A stretch of 64,000 nucleotides of DNA from an uncultured Pirellulaceae bacterium (GCA_938091115.1 CALKNI010000096.1:1-64000), one strand, 5' to 3'; numbered from the stretch's first letter, positions 41,810-51,963 are shown. Notes: generated from the letters alone by a model not told the origin. Numbers and translations: made by a program.

Positions 41810-42925
41810 TTAGTCGATCACGTTTGCAGGTTTTTTGGGCGGTGAAGGTTTAGCTGGGGACGCAGCAGGCGGCTTTTTGGATGCCACAACTGGCTTTGGT
41901 GGAGGCCCAAGACGAATGCTTTGAAGCACGCTCGTGTACTTCCAGCCAGCCGGTTGAGGCAACCATCCAACCGCTAAATTCAGCGCTTCTGCTTTGGCTC
42001 GAGCACTCATGTAGACATCGTAACTATCACCACACACCCAAAACTCTAGATAATAGCGTGACGAATCTAACGCTGCCAAATCTTTGTTGAACCGAGTCCC
42101 CTTGCGTTCTATATCGCGCACCGCGGCCCCTCCTCGCTCCAGTGGCGTGAAAGAGATGCGAGGTCTGCCATCCGGATGTTTCGTTACCGCCAATTCAACG
42201 TTTTTGTTCCGAATTGGAGACCTCGAAAAGTCTTTAATGAATCGATCTGGATCAATCCCCTTTACCGGATCAATTCGCAATCTGCCTTTGAGCCCCTTGG
42301 CTTTTTCATCAGCGATCTTCTGCAACGCCGAAAAGTCGGTGAACGGATAAATTCGATTGTTGTAACAAATGAAGCGAAAAGGAATTAACCCCGGTGGCGC
42401 TGGGCGAGGGTCCGGCAATCGCATCTCTCGTCCCGGCATCACTTCCCGTTCAGGTGTCTGATCCAGTTTTGCCTTTAAACTTGCCACCTCAGCCAACGAA
42501 TCCTTAATTTTAGCTTCAATCTCTTTTCGTTTCTCTTTCTCAGATTCCGCCTGCTCCATGACTGTCTTGATTGAAAGATTTTGCTTTTTTAGATTGGCAA
42601 GGTCAAGCAGTTCCTGGCTGTGTTTCTTTTTGAGTCGCTCAAGTTCCAAGCTTACTTCTGCCTCATCCTGATGGCCGTCTTTTTTTAGCTGGGCGACTTC
42701 TAATTTTAAGTTCGCTTGCGTTTGCTTAAGCGTAACCAATTTATTTTTCTTAGCCTCAAATTCTTCCGGATCAACTTTTATTGATTCTGTGATTCGACTA
42801 ACCGCATCCCCCACTCCCAACTGAGTGACGACCAGCACAATTACAAGAATTCCCACAACGTTTGTCATGGTATCGAGGAGCGAATCCATCGCACCTTCGT
42901 CTTCATTTCCATTTTTTCGACGCAT
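41810..42925 (-). CDS. ExbD/MotB-like single-TM protein with coiled coil
   Basis: 371 aa; N-terminal TM 'GAMDSLLDTMTNVVGILVIVLVVTQLGV' with membrane Asp, long Glu/Lys coiled coil, Pro/Lys-rich C-terminus; 2-nt gap to the upstream gene. Confidence 0.7.
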   Translation of the reverse strand: MRRKNGNEDEGAMDSLLDTMTNVVGILVIVLVVTQLGVGDAVSRITESIKVDPEEFEAKKNKLVTLKQTQANLKLEVAQLKKDGHQDEAEVSLELERLKKKHSQELLDLANLKKQNLSIKTVMEQAESEKEKRKEIEAKIKDSLAEVASLKAKLDQTPEREVMPGREMRLPDPRPAPPGLIPFRFICYNNRIYPFTDFSALQKIADEKAKGLKGRLRIDPVKGIDPDRFIKDFSRSPIRNKNVELAVTKHPDGRPRISFTPLERGGAAVRDIERKGTRFNKDLAALDSSRYYLEFWVCGDSYDVYMSARAKAEALNLAVGWLPQPAGWKYTSVLQSIRLGPPPKPVVASKKPPAASPAKPSPPKKPANVID

Positions 42926-42927
42926 GA

Positions 42928-43728
42928 CTATTTCCCTCGAAAAAACTGAAGGTTAATTCGACCCTGCCCCAACACCGGCAATTTACCATTTTCTACTTCG
43001 AGCGAATCGGCAAACCGCTTTGCTCGTCGGTAAACAATAACACCGTCTTCACGAACTAAAAAAATGACTTTCCCACCAGCGGTTCCAGCAACCTCGTTTA
43101 ACAATTTCAGAAGTTCTTTATTGGTCTCGATCGCATTGACTCGAATGCGAACGGGTTGAGCCAGGTGATGCAGCACTAATTCGTTAGACGTACACTCGAT
43201 GAAGCGCGGGACGACGCCAACTCCACTTCCCCCAGGAAGCACAGAAAACTCACCTTCCTCGGGAGGAAGTTCCCGGTTGGCTAACTCCTTTTTAAATTGA
43301 GCGATTTGTTCAAGGTAGCTGTTCAAATCTGCAGTCAATTCCTCCAACGGCTCCTGCTTCAATTCAGTCGCCGCTGGATCGAGCTTTGTTTTTAACTGAC
43401 TTGCTTCTTCTCGGGCAACCAGAAACAACTCTTGAGTTTCAGCGTTCTCTCGCTTTAACTGCAGAAGCTCACTTTTCTTTTTCACCGCCTCAGTCTTTAC
43501 AACTTCTACTTGTATTTGTTTAGTTAAATCACTGATTTCAACTGCACTGTTGGCAAGATCCTCCTCCAGTTTCTCATAGGCTTCCGCAGCGACCACCGCT
43601 TCCGTATCCATTTGTGAAAGTGCTAAAGTCGAAATCATCAATGTCAAAACACCAATAATGCAAGCCAGAATACTGAGGAATGGAAAGAGCGAAACTTCGT
43701 TATCTCCACTCTCTTGACGCCTTCCCAT
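42928..43728 (-). CDS. ExbD/MotB-like single-TM protein lacking the TM Asp
   Basis: 266 aa; N-terminal 'DNEVSLFPFLSILACIIGVLTLMISTLALSQM' then coiled coil. Confidence 0.7.
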   Translation of the reverse strand: MGRRQESGDNEVSLFPFLSILACIIGVLTLMISTLALSQMDTEAVVAAEAYEKLEEDLANSAVEISDLTKQIQVEVVKTEAVKKKSELLQLKRENAETQELFLVAREEASQLKTKLDPAATELKQEPLEELTADLNSYLEQIAQFKKELANRELPPEEGEFSVLPGGSGVGVVPRFIECTSNELVLHHLAQPVRIRVNAIETNKELLKLLNEVAGTAGGKVIFLVREDGVIVYRRAKRFADSLEVENGKLPVLGQGRINLQFFRGK

Positions 43729-43786
43729 ATTCCCCCCTTCCGTATCAATTTCGATTTAAGCCGCAAATCTCAAGTTAATTTTTTCT

Positions 43787-45157
43787 CTAACGTTTTCCAC
43801 CAAACAGACCGCGACGCTTCCCCGGTACTTGCTGAACAATCACTTGTTGCCCTCCCAGCTTTTCAAGCACACCGCTCAACTCGGCAAGGCCGCGCTCTAA
43901 GCCGGAAAAATGTTTCTGAAGCGCCTTCCCCGATTGCAATGACTCAATCTGAAGTTTACTCGTATTCGCCGAAATGGCGGTAAATGATTTCTGCAACTCA
44001 CGAGACGCTTGGTTCATTTCAGTCACCTGCTTGTTCCATTGATCGTGATAGACACTCATCGCCGCCGAGAATACATCGCGGATAATTTTCGGATCAACAC
44101 CACTGGTTCCAATCCCTCCACGCTGCGCTCCACCTTCCCGCCGGTCGTTAAGCCGCTTGAGAAGATTTTCATTGCAGTATTCATCGACCCAGGTGACCAG
44201 ATCTTCTTCACTTTTCTGTAACGCCGAGCAGGGAACTTTCACCATTAGGCTCAATACCAATGCGAGTAGCGTCGTATCAAATGCAGTCCCCAGGCCTGCA
44301 AAAACGTTATTCAAGGCACCCTTGATCGCCGATACGTCGGAGGCGTTTTCAAGGCTGCCGGCCAACCCGGCAATCGCCGTGCTTACACCAATCACAGTTC
44401 CGATAAATCCCATGATTGGCAGTGCCCAAATAAATACTTTTACGAGCGTATAACTCCCTAAAACATTATTCGCATCAATATCTGATTGTGAGCCCAGCAT
44501 CGTGACCGTCTCGGAAGTACTTTTGCGAACTCGGAAATGCTCAATTCCACGCACCACACGATTAATGAGAAAACTCTGCCCGTCTGCTGGTAGCTTGGCG
44601 ATATGGTCGAGAAAGCGATCAAGAGTGTCAAATGTAATTTCCTCGGAAAGCTCCATTGGCAGTACATCGAGCAGCATCGCTCGTCTTTGCAATTGCAACT
44701 TACGCCATTTCAAAAACAAAATTGAGAATGACCAAAAAGTCAAAAGTACGGTGACGTAAGGAACCCAACCGCGATCCCAAAACAGTTCGGTCCACTTAAA
44801 TTGATGTAAAGGAAACAGCACTGCGTAAAATAAAAGCGTCGCCCCCACACCAATCAACCCACTAAGCACCATCCCAACATTCGTGCTATCTTCAATGGAA
44901 TGAGACGTTCCCGATAACTTGGTGTTTGGGGCAGTTTGAGCCGGCGCAGCCGTATTTGTTTTTCTACGCTTAGTATCAATTTGAATCCCGCCCTGCTCTG
45001 TCGCTGCTGACTGGGGCACTTGCGGATTTTGGCGACCGGCAAGGGTGGGTATCTGAATTGTCTTTTTACAGTGCGGACAACCACACTTACGACCACTCAG
45101 TTCTTCGCGGACCGTTAACTTGTTACCACAACTGGGACACAAAATTTGTAAATACAT
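43787..45157 (-). CDS. MotA/TolQ/ExbB proton channel family protein with N-terminal zinc ribbon
   Basis: 456 aa; 'LCPSCGNKLTVREELSGRKCGCPHCKKTI' zinc ribbon; 'LPIMGFIGTVIGVSTAIAGLAGSL..SAIKGALNNVFAGLGTAFDTTLLALVLSLMVKV' TolQ/ExbB motif. Confidence 0.88.
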   Translation of the reverse strand: MYLQILCPSCGNKLTVREELSGRKCGCPHCKKTIQIPTLAGRQNPQVPQSAATEQGGIQIDTKRRKTNTAAPAQTAPNTKLSGTSHSIEDSTNVGMVLSGLIGVGATLLFYAVLFPLHQFKWTELFWDRGWVPYVTVLLTFWSFSILFLKWRKLQLQRRAMLLDVLPMELSEEITFDTLDRFLDHIAKLPADGQSFLINRVVRGIEHFRVRKSTSETVTMLGSQSDIDANNVLGSYTLVKVFIWALPIMGFIGTVIGVSTAIAGLAGSLENASDVSAIKGALNNVFAGLGTAFDTTLLALVLSLMVKVPCSALQKSEEDLVTWVDEYCNENLLKRLNDRREGGAQRGGIGTSGVDPKIIRDVFSAAMSVYHDQWNKQVTEMNQASRELQKSFTAISANTSKLQIESLQSGKALQKHFSGLERGLAELSGVLEKLGGQQVIVQQVPGKRRGLFGGKR

Positions 45158-46023
45158 TCGGTTCTTTCATCTTTAAATCACAGCTTTCCAATCCCAATCA
45201 GATGCAATCCGCTACGAATTGACTGTTCCCTTGATTTTTCAACTCTCTTTCAAACGAGTGAATAAATTAGAGATCGCGTTGGAATTAGTGAGGTTAAGGC
45301 GAACAGAGGGTCACCTAGAATTTAACATAGATTTCAACAAGCAACTTGGTTGGTTCAAGCCCTCAGATAGCGATGCAGCACAGGACAATCATGACTAAAT
45401 TTCCGAAAAAGCTGAAAATATGGGCAACAGTTGTCCGCGATGCGTCATCAACAAAAACTCAACTGGGCGGTCTCTAATTGGTCTGAGACCCGCGCTTTCG
45501 AGCGATGCCCCGCCCTGCACCGTCAAAACACGATAAAAATTCGATTCAAAACGCTCGCAACGAACTTCAAAAGTGCTATCACTTCTAAAACTCGAATCCC
45601 CTGCCCATCCCCATTGAACAAAACTGGCTCAACAGTTTGGGAAATCTATCCCTTAATCCCTTGCCAAGGGGCGAGTTGTTCATTTTCCGATCGAAAATTC
45701 ACCGAATCTAATATTCCACCAGATTACCTCAGCCAATTTTCTACTAAGCGCGAATCAACCATCGGGATAAAAATTTCACCCGATCAGATGGCTTGATGTT
45801 GTTTCAAAACCGCAAATTAATGTATTAATTCATATTGTGAACAAATTCGCCGCGTTTCGCATATCAACGTTTAAGCCTAATTGATCAGCCACGCCTGCAG
45901 TGGATTGAGTGCCAATGCTCGATTCCCTTCAACCGAATCAGGATCAATTAAAGCAACCTTAAATCTAGATTGCCAAAAAACAGAGCCTGTTGAGTCCTGC
46001 GTCTCACCTATATTTCAGCTTCT

Positions 46024-46869
46024 ATGAATCATCAATCGACCAATTCAGATTTACCCACTGACGGCGCGCAAAACTTAGCACCCAGTCAAAACCAATCGAA
46101 CTTACCAATTGTCGAAACTCCAGACGAATCCAATGTCAAGGACACTCCGGCGACGGCTGCTACTAACACCGAAGCGTCCGGGATTGGTGAATCGGGTGCC
46201 CCTCGGGATTTGGTTAACTGGGGCCTGCAAAAATTTGCTGACCAACCCATCATCATGACATCGTCATTTGGAATGGAAGGCTGTGCCTTAATGGACATGT
46301 GCTCTAAGGCAATTGAAGAACACCAATTACCCAAACTACAAATTGCCTGTATCGACACTGGATTCTTTTTTCCCGAAACAAAACAACTTCGCCAAAAATT
46401 AATCGAGCGATATTCCAATCTCGAATTTTTGACTTGGGAAACGTCCGTATCCATTGAACAGCAGCGGGAAATGTATGGTGACATGCTTTGGAAAAACAAC
46501 CCAAACATGTGCTGCAACATTCGCAAAGTAAAACCAATGCGCGAAAACATTGTGAATTACCGGTTGTGGATTACAGCACTGCGACGCACTCAAACCAAAG
46601 ACCGCTCTGACATTTCCGTCCTCGCATGGGACTGGCGTTACGAACTTATGAAATTCTGCCCCCTTGCTACCTGGACGCGCGCACAAGTATGGGATTACAT
46701 CCAGGAAAATAAAGTGCCTTTCAACCAATTACATTTGCAGAACTACCCAAGCGTAAGCTGCTTCCATTGCACCCGCGCGGTACCTGGCTCAAACCCTCAA
46801 TCAGAAATCCGAAAAGGGCGTTGGGCAGATTCTGATAAAGACGAATGCGGACTGCATTTCTCAATCTAA
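46024..46869 (+). CDS. cysH: Assimilatory (phospho)adenylylsulfate reductase, APS-reductase type
   Basis: 281 aa; 'MTSSFGMEGCALMDM', 'CCNIRKVKPM', 'SCFHCTRAV', 'ECGLHFSI'; CC and CxxC pairs consistent with a 4Fe-4S cluster. Confidence 0.9.
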   Translation: MNHQSTNSDLPTDGAQNLAPSQNQSNLPIVETPDESNVKDTPATAATNTEASGIGESGAPRDLVNWGLQKFADQPIIMTSSFGMEGCALMDMCSKAIEEHQLPKLQIACIDTGFFFPETKQLRQKLIERYSNLEFLTWETSVSIEQQREMYGDMLWKNNPNMCCNIRKVKPMRENIVNYRLWITALRRTQTKDRSDISVLAWDWRYELMKFCPLATWTRAQVWDYIQENKVPFNQLHLQNYPSVSCFHCTRAVPGSNPQSEIRKGRWADSDKDECGLHFSI

Positions 46870-46927
46870 CTTTACAAACTGAGTGTAACAATAAAGCACT
46901 TGTTATTCCCCTTGAATAAACGACATT

Positions 46928-48682
46928 ATGGCTAAAGAAAAAACCGATCCAACTAAAGTAGAAATTGCAAAGCAAAACAGTAAGCTTTTGCGGGGAAGTA
47001 TCGATGAGACACTTCGCAATCCGGAGTTGGACTGTTTCAAAGAAGACGATCTGCAACTACTCAAATTTCACGGCTCTTACCAACAGGATGATCGGGATCT
47101 GCGAAAATCTCGGCGGGCAGAAGGACTTGGGAAAGCTTACAGCTACATGCTGCGTGTCGTTTTACCAGCAGGACAACTAACTGCAGGACAGTACATTGAC
47201 CTCGATCGAATCGCAGATGAATTCGCTAACCATTCCATTCGACTCACGACCCGTCAAGCAGTCCAATTTCATGGGGTTATTAAAGGGGACCTCAGAGAAA
47301 CGATTCGCCAGCTTAACGAATCGCTGATGACGACGCTGGCAGCCTGCGGCGATGTCTGTCGAAATGTAATGGCAACCGCGCCCCCCATCAAAGATGCCAT
47401 TCATACACAAATCCGAGAAACCGCACACGCAGTTGCAGCAGAGCTGAAACCGGCAACTCAAGCCTACCATGAAATCTGGATCGATGGGAAACGGCAACTG
47501 ACCACTCAGTCAACAACACCCGAAATAGAACCTCTTTATGGTGAAACCTATTTACCGAGAAAGTACAAAGTCGGTGTTACGATCCAGGGCGATAATCAAA
47601 TTGACATTTATTCGTATGACACTGGACTCATCGGCGTCCTCGAAAATGGCAAACTCGTGGGTTGGAATGTGGTGGCCGGAGGCGGACTGGGGATGAGCCA
47701 TGGCCGACCCAACACATTTGCTCAAATCGCAGAAAACATTGGGTTCGTCGCCATGAAAGACGGTGTCGCGGCCACCCGAGTTATTGCCACCATCTATCGC
47801 GATTTTGGCAACCGGTTTGACCGGAAACAGGCGCGGCTCAAATACCTAATTGATAAAATGGGAGTTGATAAATTTCGGCAGGAATTTATTGACCGGTGCG
47901 AATTCGCAGTCCACCCATTCCGCGCTATGCCGGAAATAAAAATCGAGGACTGGATGGGAAAACACGAACAGGGAGATGGCAAATTTTTTTACGGAGTGTT
48001 TGTTGAAAATGGCAGAATCAAAGATACAGAAAATATTAAACTGCGAACTGCCTTTCGAAAAATCATTCAAACTCTGAACTGCTCAACGACGCTGACGCCC
48101 CAGCAAAGTATTTTGTTTAACGATCTCGATAAAACTCAAATCAAGCAATTGGAATCCATCTTAACTCAACATAACGTGCCACTGCTCCACGATCTCTCGA
48201 ACGCCCGACGCTATTCGATGGCCTGCCCGTCGATGCCTACCTGTGGCTTAGCTGTTGCCGAGTCCGAACGAATCATGCCAGATTTCATTACGGAAGTTGA
48301 AAACGCTCTCGCAAAACTAGGCCTAGCCGACGCTCAGCTGACCATTCGAATGACCGGATGTCCCAATGGCTGCGCTCGCCCTTATACTGCCGATATCGCC
48401 TTAGTCGGCAGACGGCCGGGAGTTTATCACTTGTTCGTTGGTGGGCGTTTGGCGGGTGATCGCATGGCAGATTTATACGCTGGCGATGTCAAAATCGAAG
48501 CCATCCTTGAAACACTAATGCCGCTTTTGACTAAGTTTGCAGCCAACCGCAAACCCGACGAAGGATTTGGCGACTTCTATCAGCGTGTTCTCGAGCGAAC
48601 CGAATCTAGAAAACGTGTTACCGGTAAGGAAATCCCGACTTTCGACGATGTCCAGCCCAAGCTTATTCAAATCGGAGCTTAA
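46928..48682 (+). CDS. Assimilatory sulfite reductase hemoprotein (siroheme/4Fe-4S)
   Basis: 584 aa; 'IRLTTRQAVQFHGVIKGDL', 'CPSMPTCGLAVAESERIMP', 'MTGCPNGCARPYTADIALVG' siroheme/Fe-S motifs. Confidence 0.93.
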   Translation: MAKEKTDPTKVEIAKQNSKLLRGSIDETLRNPELDCFKEDDLQLLKFHGSYQQDDRDLRKSRRAEGLGKAYSYMLRVVLPAGQLTAGQYIDLDRIADEFANHSIRLTTRQAVQFHGVIKGDLRETIRQLNESLMTTLAACGDVCRNVMATAPPIKDAIHTQIRETAHAVAAELKPATQAYHEIWIDGKRQLTTQSTTPEIEPLYGETYLPRKYKVGVTIQGDNQIDIYSYDTGLIGVLENGKLVGWNVVAGGGLGMSHGRPNTFAQIAENIGFVAMKDGVAATRVIATIYRDFGNRFDRKQARLKYLIDKMGVDKFRQEFIDRCEFAVHPFRAMPEIKIEDWMGKHEQGDGKFFYGVFVENGRIKDTENIKLRTAFRKIIQTLNCSTTLTPQQSILFNDLDKTQIKQLESILTQHNVPLLHDLSNARRYSMACPSMPTCGLAVAESERIMPDFITEVENALAKLGLADAQLTIRMTGCPNGCARPYTADIALVGRRPGVYHLFVGGRLAGDRMADLYAGDVKIEAILETLMPLLTKFAANRKPDEGFGDFYQRVLERTESRKRVTGKEIPTFDDVQPKLIQIGA

Positions 48683-48684
48683 AG

Positions 48685-49524
48685 ATGCCGCCCCGCCTTT
48701 GCTCAATCGTACTTGCTGCACACGGATCGACAGCATCAGAACACTGCAACGATCCATTGCACGAAATGGCCGGCGCCATTCTTCAGCGACAGAGGGAGCA
48801 GTCCGCTTTCTGGCCTGACCTTTGGATAGAAAAAATTACGCCTGCATTTCTACAAGGGGAACCTCAAATGACGAAGGTTCTCGAATCTCTCCCAGAAGGC
48901 GACGTCATTGTGATCCCCGTGATGACTAGTGATGGTTACTACCTTCGAAAACTGCCGGAAAAATTCGCCAGCAATGGGAACGCCGGGAAATTCAAATTTC
49001 ACCTCAGCTCAGTCTTTGGGATGCACGCGATGATTGCTGACGAAATGGAGTCGTTGGTAAAGCACCATTTATCGAGTTTCCATTTAAAACTGGAAGAGAC
49101 CACGGTAGTCGTGGTTGGTCACGGCACCCGTAGAAATCAAACAAGCGGAGAATCAACCTATCGCCTGACCAACACGTTGGCCAACCGATTTCCCGGACTA
49201 AACTGTCTCGCTGGCTTTCTAGATCAGGACCCAACCGCCGAAACAATTGCTGCTGAAATAACAACTCCCAATACCATCATCCTGCCATTTCTGATCAGTC
49301 GCGGCCCGCATATCACCGAGGATGTTCCGCAAGCCTTCCATTTGCCCACGAGAACTGACCAGCTTTTTCCATACATTCACCAGTCAGATTCTCAATTTCT
49401 AATTTATGAAAAACCACTGGCAATGTACACAAACGCTGTAGACATCTGCCTTGATCTAGCTATTGAAACGTTGAACACCAGCCACCCGATGAACCTAATT
49501 TCCCACGGAGAATTGAGTCTATGA
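48685..49524 (+). CDS. CbiX/sirohydrochlorin chelatase family protein
   Basis: 279 aa; 'SIVLAAHGSTAS', 'VVVVGHGTRRNQTSGESTYRL', 'ITTPNTIILPFLISRGPHITEDVP'. Confidence 0.85.
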   Translation: MPPRLCSIVLAAHGSTASEHCNDPLHEMAGAILQRQREQSAFWPDLWIEKITPAFLQGEPQMTKVLESLPEGDVIVIPVMTSDGYYLRKLPEKFASNGNAGKFKFHLSSVFGMHAMIADEMESLVKHHLSSFHLKLEETTVVVVGHGTRRNQTSGESTYRLTNTLANRFPGLNCLAGFLDQDPTAETIAAEITTPNTIILPFLISRGPHITEDVPQAFHLPTRTDQLFPYIHQSDSQFLIYEKPLAMYTNAVDICLDLAIETLNTSHPMNLISHGELSL

Positions 49525-50315
49525 TTTTTCGTCGAGGATCCGTTCATCTCGTAGGCGCCGGCCCCGGCGATCCGGAACTAATTACTGTCCGCGGAATGCG
49601 TCTGATCGAACAAGCAGACGTCGTCATTCACGACCGCCTCATACCTCATGAAATTTTAAATTGGTGCCACGGATGCGCAACACTGATCGATGTCGGAAAA
49701 TATCCTGACCATCATCGAATTTCACAATCCGAAATCAACCAACTATTAGTCAAACACGCGCATAACAATCAATTGGTAGTACGGCTTAAAGGAGGAGACC
49801 CGTTTGTTTTCGGCCGCGGCCAGGAAGAATTTGAGGCTTGCCGCGAGGCAGGGATTACTTGCCATATCGTTCCAGGGGTTAGCAGTGCCATTGCAGGACC
49901 GGCGGCTGCAGGAATCCCAGTCACAACCCGCGGAATCGCCAGATCGTTTACCGTTGTTACGGGCCAGACCGCACCGGAACTCGGCTTTCATAATCTCAAC
50001 TTCCAAGCCTTAGTCAGTTCGGATACCGTGATCTTAATGATGGCTCGAAAAAATCTGCGAACCATTACTCAACAACTGATCGAAGCGGGGCGCTCCCCCG
50101 ATACACCGGCTGCCTGCATCGAACGCGCGACCTATTCCGATCAGCGAGTGACCTGCGCAACTCTGTCCGAAATTGCAACTCAGGCTGATCTGCTCGACAT
50201 GAAAAATCCCATGATCACGGTGATTGGCGAAGTCGCGGCAATGGTTGACCAAGGACAAATAGAATGGCCGGAAGAAATTCAACAACATTTCTATGCAACT
50301 GAATTCGGCGAATAG
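49521..50315 (+). CDS. cobA: Uroporphyrinogen-III C-methyltransferase
   Basis: 264 aa; 'VHLVGAGPGDPELITVRGMRLIEQADVVIHDRLI', 'VVRLKGGDPFVFGRGQEE', 'PGVSSAIAGPAAAGIPVTTRG'; ATGA overlap with upstream gene. Confidence 0.95.
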   Translation: MIFRRGSVHLVGAGPGDPELITVRGMRLIEQADVVIHDRLIPHEILNWCHGCATLIDVGKYPDHHRISQSEINQLLVKHAHNNQLVVRLKGGDPFVFGRGQEEFEACREAGITCHIVPGVSSAIAGPAAAGIPVTTRGIARSFTVVTGQTAPELGFHNLNFQALVSSDTVILMMARKNLRTITQQLIEAGRSPDTPAACIERATYSDQRVTCATLSEIATQADLLDMKNPMITVIGEVAAMVDQGQIEWPEEIQQHFYATEFGE

Positions 50316-50566
50316 CTAGCCCTGGGAACGCTTCTGCCCATCCCCGTTAGCAAACAGGGCCTCTTACTGGACGACAAGAATTCAATCTATCGAGTGAGTA
50401 CAAAGTCAGACGAAACCTCTCGGCAGCTTTAAGATTCTTCGATATTCTCTGGATTCCTATGCTATTTTAAGATGACTCAACAATAATTTAGAGCAACTGT
50501 ACATCTCTATAAAGTACATCGTTGAGAGAACGATAATCTAGACCATTATCCTCCCGGACCCTCACC

Positions 50567-51865
50567 ATGAATTTAAAAATCAACATTATGTTTCTCGTTG
50601 GCTGTAGCGCAGTTCTCGCACTTTCTTCAACGAATGCAGATGACTGGCCGCGGTTCCGAGGCCCTAATGGTCACGCCGCTTCCTCCGATTCTGTTCCCGC
50701 CGAGTGGACAGAATCAGAGAATATTGTCTGGAAATCAAAAATCCCCGGTCGCGGATCTTCAAGTCCAATCATTGTCGGCGACCAGATCTTCTTAACCTCC
50801 TACACGGGGTACGGACAAGCGGACGACGATGCCGGCGAAAAAACTGAACTTCGACTCAACACACTTTGTTTCGACAGGAAGACCGGCAAACTAATCTGGA
50901 ATCATTCAATCGAAGCAAGCGCTGACGAACAACCTCTGGCCAATACGAACAGTCGCAATGGCAAGAAAAAACAAGTGGCTGGACATGGGTATGCGTCCAG
51001 TACGCCGGTCAGCGATGGCGAATCCGTATTCGCATTTTTTGGAGCATCCGGCGCCGTCGCCTACGACTTAAAAGGAAATCAACTCTGGCAAAACGATGAG
51101 TTGGGATTCAAAACGGTCGGATTTGGTTCTGCTTCGTCTCCCGTCGTTTACGGAGACTTGCTTTATATCAACGCCAGCATTGAAAGCGATACTCTTTGGG
51201 CACTTGATAAAAAAACCGGCAAAGTCGTTTGGAAAAATGACAAGATAATTAAATGCTGGTCGTGCCCCTGCCTTGCGAAAAACGACAAGGGAGAAACCGA
51301 ACTCATCATTAACCAAAAATTTAAGGTCTTTGGCCTAAATCCTTGGACAGGTGAGCAGCTTTGGTCCTGCGATGGAATCGAAGACTACGTTGTCCCAACT
51401 CCCATTGCCTATGACGGGATCGTCTATTGTCTCGGCGGGCGAAGCAACAAAGCAATGGCAATCAAACTCGGTGGTAAAGGAGATGTTACCCAATCGCACC
51501 GCCTCTGGATGACTAATGTTGGTGCTAACGTCACGTCTCCTGTCCTTTATGACGGTCACCTTTACTGGGCAAGCGACAAAGGAATCGCGAATTGCATGAA
51601 TGCGAGCAACGGCGAACCCGTCTATCGCGAACGCATGCCGACCAAGGCTCGTGTTTATGCGTCCATCGTACGGGGAGGCGACAAGCTTTATCTGACCACC
51701 CGGGACAGCGGGGTCTGGGTCCTTGCGGCAGAACCGAAATTCACGCCAATTGCCCTTAACCAAATTGAATCGGACGAAAACATGTTCAATGCAAGTCCTG
51801 CGATCCACAATGGGCAAATCCTGCTGCGAAGCAATGATTTCCTGTATTGCATTGGTGAAAAATAA
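50567..51865 (+). CDS. PQQ-binding-like beta-propeller repeat protein
   Basis: 432 aa; 'DDWPRFRGPNGHAASSDSVPAEWTESENIVWKSKIPGRGSSSPIIVGD', repeated 'DKKTGKVVWKND' units. Confidence 0.92.
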   Translation: MNLKINIMFLVGCSAVLALSSTNADDWPRFRGPNGHAASSDSVPAEWTESENIVWKSKIPGRGSSSPIIVGDQIFLTSYTGYGQADDDAGEKTELRLNTLCFDRKTGKLIWNHSIEASADEQPLANTNSRNGKKKQVAGHGYASSTPVSDGESVFAFFGASGAVAYDLKGNQLWQNDELGFKTVGFGSASSPVVYGDLLYINASIESDTLWALDKKTGKVVWKNDKIIKCWSCPCLAKNDKGETELIINQKFKVFGLNPWTGEQLWSCDGIEDYVVPTPIAYDGIVYCLGGRSNKAMAIKLGGKGDVTQSHRLWMTNVGANVTSPVLYDGHLYWASDKGIANCMNASNGEPVYRERMPTKARVYASIVRGGDKLYLTTRDSGVWVLAAEPKFTPIALNQIESDENMFNASPAIHNGQILLRSNDFLYCIGEK

Positions 51866-51963
51866 CCTCTCTAGCAAATGAAGCTGGCGGTTTCAGAACT
51901 ACATCACACTACTTACCTGCCCAAACGGAAGATTCGCGGTAAACTATTAGCGTTACTTCTTCT

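Noticed and set aside
41810-45157. Zorya-type anti-phage system (MotA/MotB-like ZorAB)
   Set aside because: MotA/MotB-like proteins are present, but no ZorC/ZorD/ZorE-like effector genes are adjacent and the neighbour is a giant membrane protein; not supported as Zorya.
45431-45796. 121-aa plus-strand ORF in the intergenic region before cysH
   Set aside because: No recognisable domain, no clear ribosome binding site, composition not protein-like; insufficient support.
45797-46023. Possible SAM-type or other sulfur riboswitch upstream of cysH
   Set aside because: No recognisable conserved core of a known riboswitch could be identified by eye.
46086-46550. 154-aa minus-strand ORF
   Set aside because: Antisense to cysH; shadow ORF.
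51335-51877. 180-aa minus-strand ORF
   Set aside because: Antisense to the clear PQQ-propeller gene; no recognisable domain.
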